This document shows, in pieces, positions 19,158 to 29,146 of a stretch of 64,000 bases of DNA. The DNA is taken from the NCBI RefSeq assembly GCF_030758455.1, contig NZ_CP132353.1, forward strand, positions 1,488,001 through 1,552,000, read 5' to 3'. The notes under the pieces were generated by a model. The model did not search any database. It saw nothing but the letters and a program-made list of their open reading frames with translations, and was not told where the DNA came from. This stretch comes from Erwinia pyri. Lineage in GTDB: Bacteria > Pseudomonadota > Gammaproteobacteria > Enterobacterales > Enterobacteriaceae. The stretch's first letter is position 1. Each line of letters begins with the position of its first letter. Made by a program: the position numbers and the translations under genes.

Positions 19158-19607
19158 TATGTTTGTGATCCCTTGAGGTCCTTAACGACGAGGTCGTTAG
19201 AAAAGTTGCGAAACGAAACGAGATTAATTAGCGCGACAGGGTAAGACAATTCCTGAAACGCAGAAGTGTGCAGGGAAGCACATTTTTTAGCGTAAATCCT
19301 GGAAATGGTCTACTGAAGTAGCCTAACTGAAAGTGAGGTTACCCGATTACAAGCCCCATAGCGAGGGGTTTGAGCGACTTTTTTATAGGTTTTTTTGATA
19401 TGAAACAGGAATCTATTAATGCGCGCATTTTATCGGCAATCATGGAGAAAACTTGAGGGAATAATGGAACGAAGTGCGCAAAAAACAGGCGGAGCCGGAA
19501 AAATGAGATTAATCACGCTGGACAATAGCGTTTAGTCACCATATTTGCGGGGGCGGTAACCATAACCAAAACTTCTCTGTGCCGTTTAGTAAGGAGACTA
19601 ATAATAA
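19158..19607. other. mepS-lpxT intergenic region (~450 bp)
   Basis: No gene recognised on either strand. It contains the mepS promoter/leader with the hairpin at 19183-19199, and a GC-poor stretch with T-runs. A plus-strand CCCC-ATAGCGA-GGGG hairpin near 19353-19370, followed a few bases on by T6, could end an unannotated small transcript, but no promoter for it stands out. Confidence 0.4.
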
Positions 19608-19653
19608 GGGCGATAAATAAAAAACTGATTAATCAGCCTCTTTTTTATCGCCC
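19608..19653 (-). terminator. Nested inverted repeats after lpxT
   Basis: Outer 10-bp perfect arms GGGCGATAAA/TTTATCGCCC enclose an inner palindrome CTGATTAATCAG (19625-19636), which on the minus strand runs straight into T6. Eleven bases past the lpxT stop, so a terminator is the simplest reading. Confidence 0.65.
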
Positions 19654-19663
19654 CGAATCGATA

Positions 19664-20371
19664 TTACTTAGCGGGTTTATATTTGCCCGGCAGGTGACGA
19701 TAGAGCGCATTAACCAGGTAATCGCTAAGCGGGGTCAGTAAGCACCAGCTCATGCCCACCAGCACCACTGAGAGTGAACCCACGACCACATCAGTAAACC
19801 AGTGTGCGCCGATCATAATACGTGGTGAAGCGAATACAATCACAATGGCTACCGCAATCATAAAGGCGCGGCGCGTAAAATAACGCAGCATAAAGCAGGC
19901 AAATATCATTAGCATCATGCCGTGGTCTCCCGGGAAGCTGTCTGATGAAGCATCTTTAGCGGGGATCCCGGTTAATTTCGTGACGTGATTAACGTCCGGG
20001 AAAAATTTGGTCGGGCTGGGATGGGAGACCGGGATCAAATGCCCCAGCTGGTTCAGCCCCACGGCACAAATTAACATTGCAATGCCAACAGCCAGTAATC
20101 TGCGGCGGCCTGGGGCTGTTTCACGCCGCCAGAAATGCAGATATAAGCCGCCCATCGCCAGTAATGAAACGCCGTCAAAGGCGCGGAAGTTGGTAATAGC
20201 CAGCAGCCAGAGCAGCGGCTTATTGGTCAGCAGCCGGTCGTTAAACCAGTAAAAGATATTTTTATCCAGCTGGAACCAGAAACCGTGGTTAACCGGCAGA
20301 TACCAGGAAAAGAAAAGCGCAAATCCCAGTACATTGAGTACCAGGATGGTCAGTAAACGGTTAGTGGTCAT
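19664..20371 (-). CDS. lpxT: Lipid A 1-diphosphate synthase (undecaprenyl-PP phosphotransferase)
   Basis: 235 residues (E. coli LpxT/YeiU 237), about six membrane helices, PAP2 family. Active-site motifs: SFPGDH (145-150) and GAHWFTDVVVG (188-198). Moves a phosphate from undecaprenyl pyrophosphate to the 1-position of lipid A on the periplasmic face, recycling the carrier and adding negative charge to LPS. Follows yeiR with a 40-bp gap on the same strand. Confidence 0.94.
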   Translation of the reverse strand: MTTNRLLTILVLNVLGFALFFSWYLPVNHGFWFQLDKNIFYWFNDRLLTNKPLLWLLAITNFRAFDGVSLLAMGGLYLHFWRRETAPGRRRLLAVGIAMLICAVGLNQLGHLIPVSHPSPTKFFPDVNHVTKLTGIPAKDASSDSFPGDHGMMLMIFACFMLRYFTRRAFMIAVAIVIVFASPRIMIGAHWFTDVVVGSLSVVLVGMSWCLLTPLSDYLVNALYRHLPGKYKPAK

Positions 20372-20411
20372 TTCGGGTTAAGGATAAATTAAGAAATAGT
20401 AATGGCGCAGA

Positions 20412-21398
20412 TTATACCTCAGGAGTTAAACGAAGTTTCAACAAAGAACTTTGCAAGCTGTTCCAGTCCGCTTCCGCTTCATGGATCATTTCAATACGGC
20501 TGTCCGGCGGCGAAGAGGGGCGGGTTTCAATATGAAAGTCTTCGCCCTGACGGTTAACGCTGACCAGTCCCTCCTTAATACGCATTACCCCCTTTACGCG
20601 GGTAACGGGCGCAAGACGGACCCATTCGAGCAGGCCAATGGTGTCAAACACGGTCTCATCATCAAAAATCCAGCCGCAGGCATGGTAGCCCTGACCCTGA
20701 TTTAGCGATCGCCGCCAGCGTGTTCCCGAAGTCAATGACAGAGCAGCCAGCCCGGAAGGGGGCGCTGCGTGTGCATGATGATGCTGCGCCTGGGGTAACG
20801 TGCGCAGATTCAGGCGCGGCTGCGCCAGCACCCTCTGCTCTATTTTGCCAAAGCTGACCGGGATCACCGGCCGTTGCAGCGCATCGTTACTCTGCCACTG
20901 CGCCAGGGCTGTTCTGTCCTCCGCCTGCCAGCGATCTTCTTTATTAGCTACGATGATATCGGCTGCGGCCAGCTGATCGCGGAAATTTTCATTCGCCACG
21001 ACGCGGGAATCGGCAAACTGGCGGGGATCCAATACGCAGAGAGAGGCATCCAGGGTCAGCCATGGGCGATAGACCTCTGCCGAAAGCATATCCAGAATCT
21101 GCTTAGGATGACCCAGACCGGTGGGTTCAATCAGCAGGCGGTCAGGTTTAGCCTGCTTCAGCAGCATATTAAGCCCAACCTGCATCGGCAGACCGTTGAC
21201 GCAGCACATGCAGCCGCCGGGGATCTCTTTCAGAATGGCGCCGCTTTCTGCCAGCAGCGCACCGTCGATACCGACCTCACCAAATTCATTCACCAGCACC
21301 GCCCAGCGTTCATTCTCTGGTTTATTAGCCAGCAGGTGCAGCAGGGTGGTGGTCTTACCGCTGCCCAAAAAGCCGGTAATCAGGTTTACACGGGTCAT
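20412..21398 (-). CDS. yeiR: Zinc-binding COG0523 GTPase YeiR
   Basis: 328 residues, the E. coli YeiR length. Walker A GFLGSGKTT (9-17), the CxCC metal motif of the family (C63, C65, C66 in GGCMCC), a Walker B-like IEPTGLG and the base-recognition motif NKED. A short His-rich stretch (QHHHAHA) lies before the C-terminal CobW domain. E. coli YeiR binds zinc and has metal-modulated GTPase activity, consistent with a metallochaperone role. Confidence 0.94.
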   Translation of the reverse strand: MTRVNLITGFLGSGKTTTLLHLLANKPENERWAVLVNEFGEVGIDGALLAESGAILKEIPGGCMCCVNGLPMQVGLNMLLKQAKPDRLLIEPTGLGHPKQILDMLSAEVYRPWLTLDASLCVLDPRQFADSRVVANENFRDQLAAADIIVANKEDRWQAEDRTALAQWQSNDALQRPVIPVSFGKIEQRVLAQPRLNLRTLPQAQHHHAHAAPPSGLAALSLTSGTRWRRSLNQGQGYHACGWIFDDETVFDTIGLLEWVRLAPVTRVKGVMRIKEGLVSVNRQGEDFHIETRPSSPPDSRIEMIHEAEADWNSLQSSLLKLRLTPEV

Positions 21399-21552
21399 TT
21401 ATCTCTCCTGTAACGACGATCGCTTATCAAGTTTTGCTGTTTTTGGCCGATTTCATATCTGTTGCTACAGATGAAATCGCTGTGGTTTATGTTCAGGATG
21501 TTTGCTGCCAGACATCTATGCTTATCAGACAACAAACGCGATAGTGAGGGTT

Positions 21553-21867
21553 ATGATGAAAAGCATTCAACCGGCTTTAATAATTATGCTTCTGGCTACG
21601 GGAACAAGCCATGCACTGGCACAGGAGAGGGCTACAGAAAATAGTTCTGGCAACCTTCAGTTCCAGGGTGCAGTGATGGAAACCAGTTGTACAACGGATA
21701 TGCAGCAGAATCGGGTCATGACATCCTGTTTTCGGGAGGGAAAAAATCAGATGATAAGCGCTCCCGTTTCGGCCCTTCAGCATTTGCCACCGGCGATAGG
21801 TAGCTCTGAGCTGCGCTGGCTGGACAGCACTCACCAGCGGGCGATCCTGACGCAGAATTATAATTAA
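21553..21867 (+). CDS. Small secreted protein, possibly fimbrial-domain-like
   Basis: 104 residues from ATG 21553 (GTGAGG RBS 4 bases upstream); the frame extends 51 bp further but the signal peptide MMKSIQPALIIMLLATGTSH begins here, with cleavage expected after ALA. The mature part is about 80 residues with two cysteines (TSCTTD, TSCFRE) and a FQGAVMETSC stretch resembling the start of type 1 pilin domains. It is half the length of a real pilin and lacks the C-terminal chaperone-binding strand pattern. No usher or chaperone is nearby. Exported to the periplasm; function unknown. Confidence 0.7.
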   Translation: MMKSIQPALIIMLLATGTSHALAQERATENSSGNLQFQGAVMETSCTTDMQQNRVMTSCFREGKNQMISAPVSALQHLPPAIGSSELRWLDSTHQRAILTQNYN

Positions 21868-21884
21868 ACGTTATAACATAACAT

Positions 21885-21913
21885 GTAAGGCGATGCACAG
21901 CGCACCGCCTTAC
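21885..21913. terminator. Hairpin between convergent secreted-protein gene and efpL
   Basis: Perfect 8-bp arms GTAAGGCG/CGCCTTAC, flanked on both sides by AACGTT. No T tract. Confidence 0.55.
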
Positions 21914-21917
21914 AACG

Positions 21918-22490
21918 TTATTCGGCACGTCCCATATAGCGACGCTCGGGAATATGAATGCGGATTTTATCGCCGTTGCTCAGATACTCCGGAACCTGAA
22001 TCACCAGTCCGGTGCTCATTTTAGCCGGTTTGGTGCGGGCGCTGGCTGATGCCCCTTTGATCCCTGGGGTGGTTTCCACAATTTCCATGTCCACCGTTTG
22101 CGGCAACTCAAGCGCCAGAATCTGCCCCTCCATGGTTAATACCTGAATGCCGGGAATGCCGCCTTCGGGCAGAAACAGCAGCTCCTCTTCAATCTGCTCG
22201 CCTTTAAAGACATAGGGCGTGTAATCCTCATCATCCATAAAGACGTATTCGTCGCCATCGATATAAGAGAAGGTTACCTGACGACGGCTCAGAGAGATGG
22301 TGTCGATGATTTCGTCGCCCTTAAAGCGCTCTTCAACTTTAAGCCCGGTACGGATATCGGTGAAGCGCATTTTATACAGGGTCGACGCACCACGTGCGCT
22401 GGGGCTCTGCACATCAATATCTTTGACTAACAGCAGCTTACCGTTATGGCTTACCGCCATCCCTTTTTTAATTTCGTTGGCTCTTGGCAT
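21918..22490 (-). CDS. efpL: Elongation factor P-like protein EfpL (YeiP)
   Basis: 190 residues, the E. coli YeiP length. Three beta-barrel domains as in EF-P; the domain-I tip reads SPSARGAST (about residues 30-38), with Arg in place of the modified Lys of EF-P, the hallmark of the EfpL subgroup. Recent work shows EfpL relieves ribosome stalling at certain proline motifs. Starts [20 protein letters not shown]. Confidence 0.95.
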   Translation of the reverse strand: MPRANEIKKGMAVSHNGKLLLVKDIDVQSPSARGASTLYKMRFTDIRTGLKVEERFKGDEIIDTISLSRRQVTFSYIDGDEYVFMDDEDYTPYVFKGEQIEEELLFLPEGGIPGIQVLTMEGQILALELPQTVDMEIVETTPGIKGASASARTKPAKMSTGLVIQVPEYLSNGDKIRIHIPERRYMGRAE

Positions 22491-22662
22491 TCTGAACTCT
22501 CGATAATTGGGCTGTGAAAATTTCTCGCGACAACTTACTCCGGCTCACCCCTTCAGGCAAGTAGCAGACCAGAAAGGAGAGGGTGAAATTGTGCCTCACT
22601 AAAGGATAGCCTTCGCCGCATGCGCCTGCTATTGTCGCGCTTTCAACGCCGGGGAATCTTTG

Positions 22663-22917
22663 ATGAAGTGCCGTGACGCCTGTGGGGCTTGTTGTACTGC
22701 GCCTTCCATCTCTTCACCCATTCCCGGCATGCCCAACGGCAAACCTGCCAACACGCCCTGCGTTCAGCTTAATGATCAGCAGCGCTGTAAAATCTTCACC
22801 TCGCCGCTGCGGCCTGCGGTTTGCGCGGGCCTGAAACCCACGGCTGAAATGTGCCATAGCAGCCGTCAGGAGGCGATGGTCTGGCTTCTGGATCTGGAGC
22901 AGCAAACCGCGCCCTGA
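22663..22917 (+). CDS. yeiW: Cysteine-cluster protein YeiW (UPF0153/YkgJ family)
   Basis: 84 residues from ATG 22663. Starts [20 protein letters not shown] with CxxxCxxCC, then further cysteines (CVQL, CKIF, VCAG, MCHS), a zinc- or iron-sulfur-type cluster. Matches E. coli YeiW in length and place between yeiP and fruB. Function unknown. A TTG codon directly before the ATG is not needed as start. Confidence 0.93.
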   Translation: MKCRDACGACCTAPSISSPIPGMPNGKPANTPCVQLNDQQRCKIFTSPLRPAVCAGLKPTAEMCHSSRQEAMVWLLDLEQQTAP

Positions 22918-23130
22918 TTAAATTTCCCCGCGCCCAGCCTGCATTTATCACCCGGACACCTCTCTGTTTTATTCCGTCCCGCCAACTGACTCGCTTTCAG
23001 CAGCCGTCAGCAAACGCAGCGGCAGCCTGCTGCTTTTCGAAAAAAGGTCAGCAAAATGTGCGTGGCATCAAAAATCTGCTACGCCGTTGACGGTAAAACT
23101 TGCCAGCCGTTGGTGAACAGGACCACACTC
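22918..23130. other. yeiW-fruB intergenic, gene-free part
   Basis: No gene or strong hairpin seen; spacer before the Cra-controlled fru promoter. Confidence 0.4.
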
Positions 23131-23213
23131 CTTGAAACGTTTCAGCGGTGTCTGTTCAGCTTGTTGCTTCAACAGCCAGCGCTTTTTTTCTCATAATAGC
23201 TGAAACGATTCAG
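23131..23213 (+). promoter_or_regulatory. Two Cra (FruR) operators upstream of fruBKA
   Basis: Sites TGAAACGTTTCA (23133-23144, perfect palindrome) and GCTGAAACGATTCAG (23199-23213, core TGAAACGATTCA) match the Cra consensus GCTGAAWCGWTTCA. Two operators are also known at E. coli fruB. The second overlaps the region just after a -10-like CATAAT (23192-23197). Fructose-1-phosphate made by the operon would release Cra and induce transcription. Confidence 0.9.
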
Positions 23214-23233
23214 ATTCAGCAGAGAGGAGAACT

Positions 23234-24367
23234 ATGTTCCAGCTAGCATTAGATGCCATCCATCCTGGCGCCACCGCCGGGAATAAAGAAGAGGCTATCC
23301 GCCAGGTTGCCGCTGCGCTGACATCAGCCGGCAATGTGGGGGAAGGGTACGTCAACGGGATGCTTGCCCGTGAGCAGCAAACTTCCACCTATCTGGGCAA
23401 TGGTATTGCCATTCCTCACGGCACCACCGACACCCGCGATCTGGTTTTGCAGACCGGCGTGCAGGTATTCCAGTTCCCACAGGGCATTGCCTGGGGCGAA
23501 GATCAGACCGCGTATGTGGTCATCGGTATCGCGGCTAAGTCAGACGAGCATCTTGCGCTGCTACGTCAGCTTACTCATGTGCTGAGTGATGACAGCGTGG
23601 CTGAAGAGCTGAAAACCACCGATTCCGCAGAAACGTTGCGCAGCCTGCTGATGGGTGAAAAGCAGGGTGCTGAATTTAAATTTGATACTTCGCTGATCGC
23701 CACAGAGGTGGCCGCCAGCGATTTAATGACGCTACAGGCACTGAATGCGGGTCGTCTGCAGCAGGCTGGCGCCGTTGACGCCCGCTTTGTCAGCAGCGTG
23801 ATCTCAGGCAAGCCGCTGAATCTGGGGCAGGGCATCTGGCTGAGCGACAGCACCGAAGGCAACCTCGGCAGCGCCATTGCCATCAGCCGTGCGGCTGAAG
23901 CCTTTGATGTAGCGGGGGAAAAGGCTGCGCTGCTGCTGACCGTAGCGGTAACGGACGATCGGCCAATGAGCGTGCTGAACTACCTCAGCGACCTGCTGAT
24001 TCAGCAGAAAGCTGAACGCCTGCTGAAGGCGGATGCGGCGGGCATTCTCGCGCTGCTGACCAGCGAAGTCTCTGAACAGGCAGACGTGCTCACTGAAGAG
24101 TTTACTATCCGTAACGAGCACGGGTTGCATGCCCGTCCGGGTACGGCGCTGGTTACGGTTATCAAACAGTTTAACTGTGACGTTACCGTGACCAATCTTG
24201 ACGGCAGCGGTAAACCGGCCAACGGACGCAGCCTGATGAAAGTGGTGGCGCTGGGCGTGAAGAAAGGCCATCGCCTGCGCTTCACCGCCAGTGGTGAAGA
24301 TGCCCGCGCGGCGCTGGATGCCATTGGTGAAGCTATCTCCGCTGGCCTGGGCGAGGGGGCAGCATGA
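23234..24367 (+). CDS. fruB: Fructose PTS diphosphoryl transfer protein (EIIA-HPr fusion)
   Basis: 377 residues (E. coli 376). EIIA-Fru domain with phospho-His62 (AIPHGTT), a central linker domain (about 150-285) and a C-terminal HPr domain with phospho-His299 (EHGLHARPG). It passes phosphate from EI to FruA during fructose uptake. RBS GAGGAG before ATG. Overlaps fruK by 4 bp (ATGA). Confidence 0.98.
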   Translation: MFQLALDAIHPGATAGNKEEAIRQVAAALTSAGNVGEGYVNGMLAREQQTSTYLGNGIAIPHGTTDTRDLVLQTGVQVFQFPQGIAWGEDQTAYVVIGIAAKSDEHLALLRQLTHVLSDDSVAEELKTTDSAETLRSLLMGEKQGAEFKFDTSLIATEVAASDLMTLQALNAGRLQQAGAVDARFVSSVISGKPLNLGQGIWLSDSTEGNLGSAIAISRAAEAFDVAGEKAALLLTVAVTDDRPMSVLNYLSDLLIQQKAERLLKADAAGILALLTSEVSEQADVLTEEFTIRNEHGLHARPGTALVTVIKQFNCDVTVTNLDGSGKPANGRSLMKVVALGVKKGHRLRFTASGEDARAALDAIGEAISAGLGEGAA

Positions 24368-25302
24368 GCAGACGCGTTGCTACCATCACGCTGAATCCCG
24401 CCTATGACCTGGTGGGTTACACGCCAGAAATCGAGCGCGGTGAAGTCAACCTGGTAAAAACCACCGGCCTGCATGCAGCCGGCAAAGGGATTAACGTGGC
24501 CAAAGTCCTGAAGGATTTGGGCATTGATGTCACCGTGGGTGGTTTTTTGGGGAAAGAGAATCAGGATGGCTTCCAGCATCTGTTCAGCGAGCTGGGGATT
24601 GCTAACCGCTTCCAGGTCGTGGAAGGCCGTACCCGCATCAACGTGAAGCTTACTGAAAAAGATGGCGACGTCACCGACCTTAATTTCTCTGGCTTTGACG
24701 TGACGCCGCAGGACTGGGAACGTTTCACCACCGATTCGCTGACCTGGCTTGGCCAGTTTGACATGGTCTGCGTCAGCGGCAGCCTGCCGGCAGGCGTGGA
24801 GCCGGATGCCTTCACCGACTGGATGAAAGCGCTACGCACCCACTGCCCGTGCATCATTTTTGACAGCAGCCGTGAAGCGCTGGTCGCCGGACTCAAGGCG
24901 GCCCCCTGGCTGGTAAAACCGAACCGCCGCGAGCTGGAAATCTGGGCTGGCCGTAAGCTGCCAGATTTGCAGGACGTGATTGAGGCAGCGCATGCGCTGC
25001 GGGAGCAGGGCATTGCCCACGTGGTTATCTCACTCGGTGCAGAAGGCGCGCTGTGGGTGAATGCTTCAGGCGAATGGATCGCCAAACCACCCGCTTGTGA
25101 AGTGGTCAGCACGGTAGGTGCCGGGGATTCTATGGTTGGCGGGCTGATCTATGGCCTGCTGATGCGTGAATCCAGCGAGCACACGCTGCGTCTGGCTACG
25201 GCTGTTGCGGCGATGGCCGTCAGCCAGAGCAACGTGGGCGTAACCGATCGTACCCAGTTGGCCGCGATGATGGCGCGCGTCGACCTACAACCTTTTAACT
25301 GA
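24364..25302 (+). CDS. fruK: 1-phosphofructokinase
   Basis: 312 residues, same length as E. coli FruK. PfkB/ribokinase family with N-terminal [25 protein letters not shown] and the catalytic anion-hole motif GAGDSMVGG near residue 255. Phosphorylates fructose-1-phosphate to fructose-1,6-bisphosphate, feeding glycolysis and lowering the Cra inducer. Middle gene of fruBKA; fruA begins 15 bp on. Confidence 0.98.
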   Translation: MSRRVATITLNPAYDLVGYTPEIERGEVNLVKTTGLHAAGKGINVAKVLKDLGIDVTVGGFLGKENQDGFQHLFSELGIANRFQVVEGRTRINVKLTEKDGDVTDLNFSGFDVTPQDWERFTTDSLTWLGQFDMVCVSGSLPAGVEPDAFTDWMKALRTHCPCIIFDSSREALVAGLKAAPWLVKPNRRELEIWAGRKLPDLQDVIEAAHALREQGIAHVVISLGAEGALWVNASGEWIAKPPACEVVSTVGAGDSMVGGLIYGLLMRESSEHTLRLATAVAAMAVSQSNVGVTDRTQLAAMMARVDLQPFN

Positions 25303-25317
25303 CAGCAGGAGAGCATA

Positions 25318-27012
25318 ATGAAAACGCTGCTGATAATTGATTCTTCGCTGGGGCTGGCTACCGGCTATCTGGCAAAAAATATCACAACGGCCGCGGCGGC
25401 CAGTAAAGGCGTGACGCTGACCGATAACCTGGCCGAAGCAGACCAGATCATTGTCGCCGGTAAACACGTTCCTGACGACGCTTCGCTTGAGGGGAAAGCC
25501 ATTTATCTGGCCGATATCGAACAGCTACTGCGTCAGCCCGATGCAGTACTGGCGAAAGCGCAGACGGAGGCAAAACCCTGGCATGCGCCTGCGGTAGCGG
25601 CAACGGCAACGGCCGCTGTGGCAGAGAACAGACCAAAACGCATCGTTGCTATCACCGCCTGCCCAACCGGCGTGGCGCATACCTTTATGGCGGCTGAGGC
25701 CATCGACACCGAAGCGAAAAAACGCGGCTGGTGGGTGAAGGTAGAAACCCGCGGCTCTGTGGGCGCAGGCAATGCCATTACCCCTGAAGAGGTGGCCGAA
25801 GCCGATCTGGTTATCGTGGCGGCAGATATCGAAGTGGATCTGGCGAAATTTGCCGGAAAACCGATGTACCGCACTTCAACCGGTCTGGCGCTGAAAAAGA
25901 CGGCGCAGGAGCTGGATAAAGCGGTAGCGGAAGCACGGGTTTATCAGCCTAAAGGCGGCAGCCAGGCTTCTCAGAGTGATGACAGGAAAGAGAGTGCCGG
26001 TGCTTATCGTCACCTGTTGACCGGCGTTTCTTATATGTTGCCGATGGTGGTTGCGGGCGGCCTGAGTATCGCGCTCTCCTTCGCGTTCGGCATCACCGCG
26101 TTTAAAGAGCAGGGTACGCTGGCGGCTGCATTGATGCAGATCGGCGGCGGAAGCGCCTTTGCCCTGATGGTTCCTGTGCTGGCAGGCTTTATCGCCTTTT
26201 CCATCGCTGACCGTCCGGGCCTGACGCCTGGCCTGATTGGCGGGATGATCGCCACCAGCATCAACGCCGGATTCCTTGGCGGGATTATCGCTGGCTTTAT
26301 AGCCGGTTACGCTGCGAAATTTATCAGCAGCAAGCTCAAGCTGCCGCAGAGTATGGAAGCGTTAAAACCGATCCTGGTTATTCCGCTGGTCGCCAGCCTG
26401 ATCACCGGTTTGCTGATGATCTACGTGGTGGGTACGCCGATTGCCAAAATCATGGAGGGGCTGACTCACTGGCTGGCTAATATGGGTACCGCTAACGCCG
26501 TGCTGCTGGGCGCAATCCTCGGCGGCATGATGTGTACCGATATGGGTGGCCCGGTGAACAAGGTGGCCTATGCCTTTGGGGTAGGCTTGCTGAGTTCCCA
26601 GACCTACGCACCGATGGCGGCCATCATGGCAGCCGGGATGGTGCCGCCGCTGGCGATGGGCCTGGCGACGCTGCTTGCCCGTAAGAAATTCAATAAAGGT
26701 CAGCAGGAAGGAGGCAAAGCGGCGCTGGTTCTGGGCCTGTGCTTTATCTCTGAGGGAGCCATCCCGTTTGCTGCCCGTGACCCGATGCGCGTCCTGCCTT
26801 GCTGCATTATCGGCGGCGCGCTGACCGGCGCTATTTCCATGGCGGTAGGGGCTAAACTGATGGCGCCTCACGGCGGGCTGTTCGTGCTGCTGATCCCTGG
26901 CGCAATCACGCCGGTGGTGGGCTACCTGATTGCCATCATCGCCGGTACGGTGGTGGCGGGTCTATCCTACGCGGTGCTGAAACGCCCGGAGGCGGAATTA
27001 GCGAAAGCCTGA
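25318..27012 (+). CDS. fruA: Fructose-specific PTS EIIB'BC component
   Basis: 564 residues (E. coli 563). A degenerate IIB' domain (1-~95), an Ala-rich linker, the active IIB domain with phospho-Cys115 in ITACPTGVAHT, then a IIC membrane domain with about ten helices from residue ~230. Imports fructose and phosphorylates it at C1. RBS CAGGAG 6 bases before ATG. Confidence 0.98.
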   Translation: MKTLLIIDSSLGLATGYLAKNITTAAAASKGVTLTDNLAEADQIIVAGKHVPDDASLEGKAIYLADIEQLLRQPDAVLAKAQTEAKPWHAPAVAATATAAVAENRPKRIVAITACPTGVAHTFMAAEAIDTEAKKRGWWVKVETRGSVGAGNAITPEEVAEADLVIVAADIEVDLAKFAGKPMYRTSTGLALKKTAQELDKAVAEARVYQPKGGSQASQSDDRKESAGAYRHLLTGVSYMLPMVVAGGLSIALSFAFGITAFKEQGTLAAALMQIGGGSAFALMVPVLAGFIAFSIADRPGLTPGLIGGMIATSINAGFLGGIIAGFIAGYAAKFISSKLKLPQSMEALKPILVIPLVASLITGLLMIYVVGTPIAKIMEGLTHWLANMGTANAVLLGAILGGMMCTDMGGPVNKVAYAFGVGLLSSQTYAPMAAIMAAGMVPPLAMGLATLLARKKFNKGQQEGGKAALVLGLCFISEGAIPFAARDPMRVLPCCIIGGALTGAISMAVGAKLMAPHGGLFVLLIPGAITPVVGYLIAIIAGTVVAGLSYAVLKRPEAELAKA

Positions 27013-27026
27013 TTTCCTGCAGGCAA

Positions 27027-27057
27027 TAAAAAAGCGCGGGCGACCGCGCTTTTTTTA
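27027..27057. terminator. Bidirectional terminator between fruA and nfo
   Basis: AAAGCGCGG-GCGA-CCGCGCTTT stem with A6 on the left and T7 on the right. Confidence 0.93.
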
Positions 27058-27072
27058 TGCTGTAAGCCAGCT

Positions 27073-27915
27073 TCAGTTCTGTTCAGACTTCAGCCAGGCA
27101 ATCTCATCTTTCCAGATATCGGGGTTCACGGTTTCCAGAATCAGCGGGATGCCATCAAACCGCTCATCTTTCATCATCCAGCTAAACACGGTTTTCCCTA
27201 TTTTGCCTTCACCGAGGCTGTGATGACGGTCAACGCGGCTGGCAAAGTCGCTTTTTGCATCGTTCAGATGCATGCCACGCAGATACTCAAAACCCACCAC
27301 GCGCCCGAACTCGGCAAACGTCTTCACGCACTCTTCTTCGGTTCTTAAGTCATAGCCGCCAGCAAAGGTGTGACAGGTATCGATACAGACGCCCACGCGC
27401 GACTTATCTTCCACGCCATCAATAATGGCGGCCAGATGTTCAAAGCGAAAACCGAGGTTGGTGCCCTGGCCCGCGGTATTCTCAATAACCGCAGTGACGC
27501 CCTGAGTTTTGTCGAGTGCGATATTAACCGACTCGGCAATGCGCTTCAGGCAGGCCTCTTCGTCAATCTGGTGCAGGTGGCTGCCAGGGTGGAAGTTCAG
27601 CAACGACAGGCCTAGCTGCTCACAGCGCTGAAGCTCATCCACAAACGCTGCGCGGGATTTCTCCAGCGCCTCGGCGACCGGGTGCCCCAGGTTAATCAGA
27701 AAACTGTCGTGGGGCAGGATTTGAGCAGAGCTGTAGTGATACTTTTCGCAGGCCGAACGAAAGGCGGAGATGACTTCATCAGTCAGCGGCGCTGCCCGCC
27801 ACTGGCGCTGGTTTTTGGTAAACAGCGCAAATGCAGTAGCTTCGAGTTCATGTGCGCGAAGCACCGCCTGATCCACGCCGCCGGCTGCGCTGACGTGGGC
27901 ACCGATATATTTCAT
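27073..27915 (-). CDS. nfo: Endonuclease IV (AP endonuclease)
   Basis: 280 residues (E. coli 285). AP endonuclease family 2 TIM barrel: [21 protein letters not shown] (zinc ligand His), [24 protein letters not shown] and the ISHLND-type [17 protein letters not shown]. Cuts 5' of abasic sites and some oxidised bases, with three zinc ions. Monocistronic; shares a terminator with fruA. Confidence 0.98.
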   Translation of the reverse strand: MKYIGAHVSAAGGVDQAVLRAHELEATAFALFTKNQRQWRAAPLTDEVISAFRSACEKYHYSSAQILPHDSFLINLGHPVAEALEKSRAAFVDELQRCEQLGLSLLNFHPGSHLHQIDEEACLKRIAESVNIALDKTQGVTAVIENTAGQGTNLGFRFEHLAAIIDGVEDKSRVGVCIDTCHTFAGGYDLRTEEECVKTFAEFGRVVGFEYLRGMHLNDAKSDFASRVDRHHSLGEGKIGKTVFSWMMKDERFDGIPLILETVNPDIWKDEIAWLKSEQN

Positions 27916-27985
27916 GCCTTATCTCCTGTTAAAGTGCCTGCATGCAAGAGGCGAGCGGGCAATGATAACCGGAAACGGCATCAAG

Positions 27986-29044
27986 TCATGACAACAAATG
28001 CTGGATCCCAAGGTTAATCGCGCCGCCGCCAGCGATCAGCCAGATAAACAGAGCCAGTCCCAGCAGCAATGGTTTAAGCCCGGCCCGTTTCAGGGCGCTG
28101 ATTTGGGTGGTCAGACCCAGCGCAGCCATTGCCGTAGCCAGTACAATGTTATCCAGTTGATTCAATGTATTAACCACAGGAAGAGACAGCAGGTGCAGCG
28201 AATTGACCATTGCAACGGCGATAAAGAGCAGCGCAAACCAGGGGAAGCGTAAGGTGCCGGATGCCGCTGAGCCGCCCGGCGCCTGCTGACGTACTCTGGC
28301 GCTGAGCAGCAGCAGGAACGGGGCAAGCAGCATCACTCGCAGCATTTTGGCGATCACTGCCGCATTTTCCGTTTCCGGACTGACGGCATGCCCGGCGGCC
28401 ACCACCTGCGCGACCTCATGCATTGTTGAGCCGGTGAAAATACCCCAGCTGGTCAGCGTTACGCTGCTGAACAGCGCTGAGGCCAGCGGATAGAGCAGGG
28501 GGTAGATAAAAATCGCCAGCGTGCCGAAAATCACCACGGTCGCGATGGCCACCGCTACTTTAGACGCGTCTGCCTTGATGACGGGTTCGGTAGCCAGAAT
28601 GGCGGCGGCACCGCAGATGCTGCTACCGGCGCCGATTAACCAGACGGTATCGCGGTCCAGGCCAAAGACACGGCGGCCAAGCCAGCACGCCAGCAGAAAC
28701 GTGGAACTCAGCGTCAGGAGATCGATCACCACGCCGCTGACGCCAACGTCGGCGATTTGCTGAAATGTCAGCCTGAAGCCATAGAGCACGACGCCCAGGC
28801 GTAGCAGCTGCTGTTTCGCCAGCACCACGCCAGGATCGCAGCGGTTGGCAAAGCGGGAATAAAAGGTATTGCCAGCCAGGATACCGGCCACGATAGCCAG
28901 CGTCAGGGCGCCCAGCCCCAGCGCAGAGATAGCCGGCAGGGTGCTGAGCCAGCTTGCGCCTGCGGCTAAAACCAGAGAAAGCAGCAGACCCGCAGCATAG
29001 CGAGCGGGCCGATGTTGCAGATGCGGAAGAGTCAGTGTGATCAT
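27986..29044 (-). CDS. yeiH: UPF0324 inner-membrane protein YeiH
   Basis: 352 residues (E. coli 349), about ten membrane helices. Family landmarks LGVVLYGFRLTFQQI, GAGSSICGAAAILATEPVI and GTMHEVAQVVAAG. Proposed to be a transporter of sulfur-containing or similar anions, not settled. In E. coli it is divergent from and linked to the LysR regulator yeiE; here a YkvA-family gene separates them. Confidence 0.93.
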   Translation of the reverse strand: MITLTLPHLQHRPARYAAGLLLSLVLAAGASWLSTLPAISALGLGALTLAIVAGILAGNTFYSRFANRCDPGVVLAKQQLLRLGVVLYGFRLTFQQIADVGVSGVVIDLLTLSSTFLLACWLGRRVFGLDRDTVWLIGAGSSICGAAAILATEPVIKADASKVAVAIATVVIFGTLAIFIYPLLYPLASALFSSVTLTSWGIFTGSTMHEVAQVVAAGHAVSPETENAAVIAKMLRVMLLAPFLLLLSARVRQQAPGGSAASGTLRFPWFALLFIAVAMVNSLHLLSLPVVNTLNQLDNIVLATAMAALGLTTQISALKRAGLKPLLLGLALFIWLIAGGGAINLGIQHLLS

Positions 29045-29146
29045 GGCAAGCTCCTTTTCAATACCCAGAGCATGGAGAAAAGTAGCTTAAAAGTGAAATT
29101 GATTATATATTTATAATTAACCAGAATAAGTGATAAGGGGCGGGGC

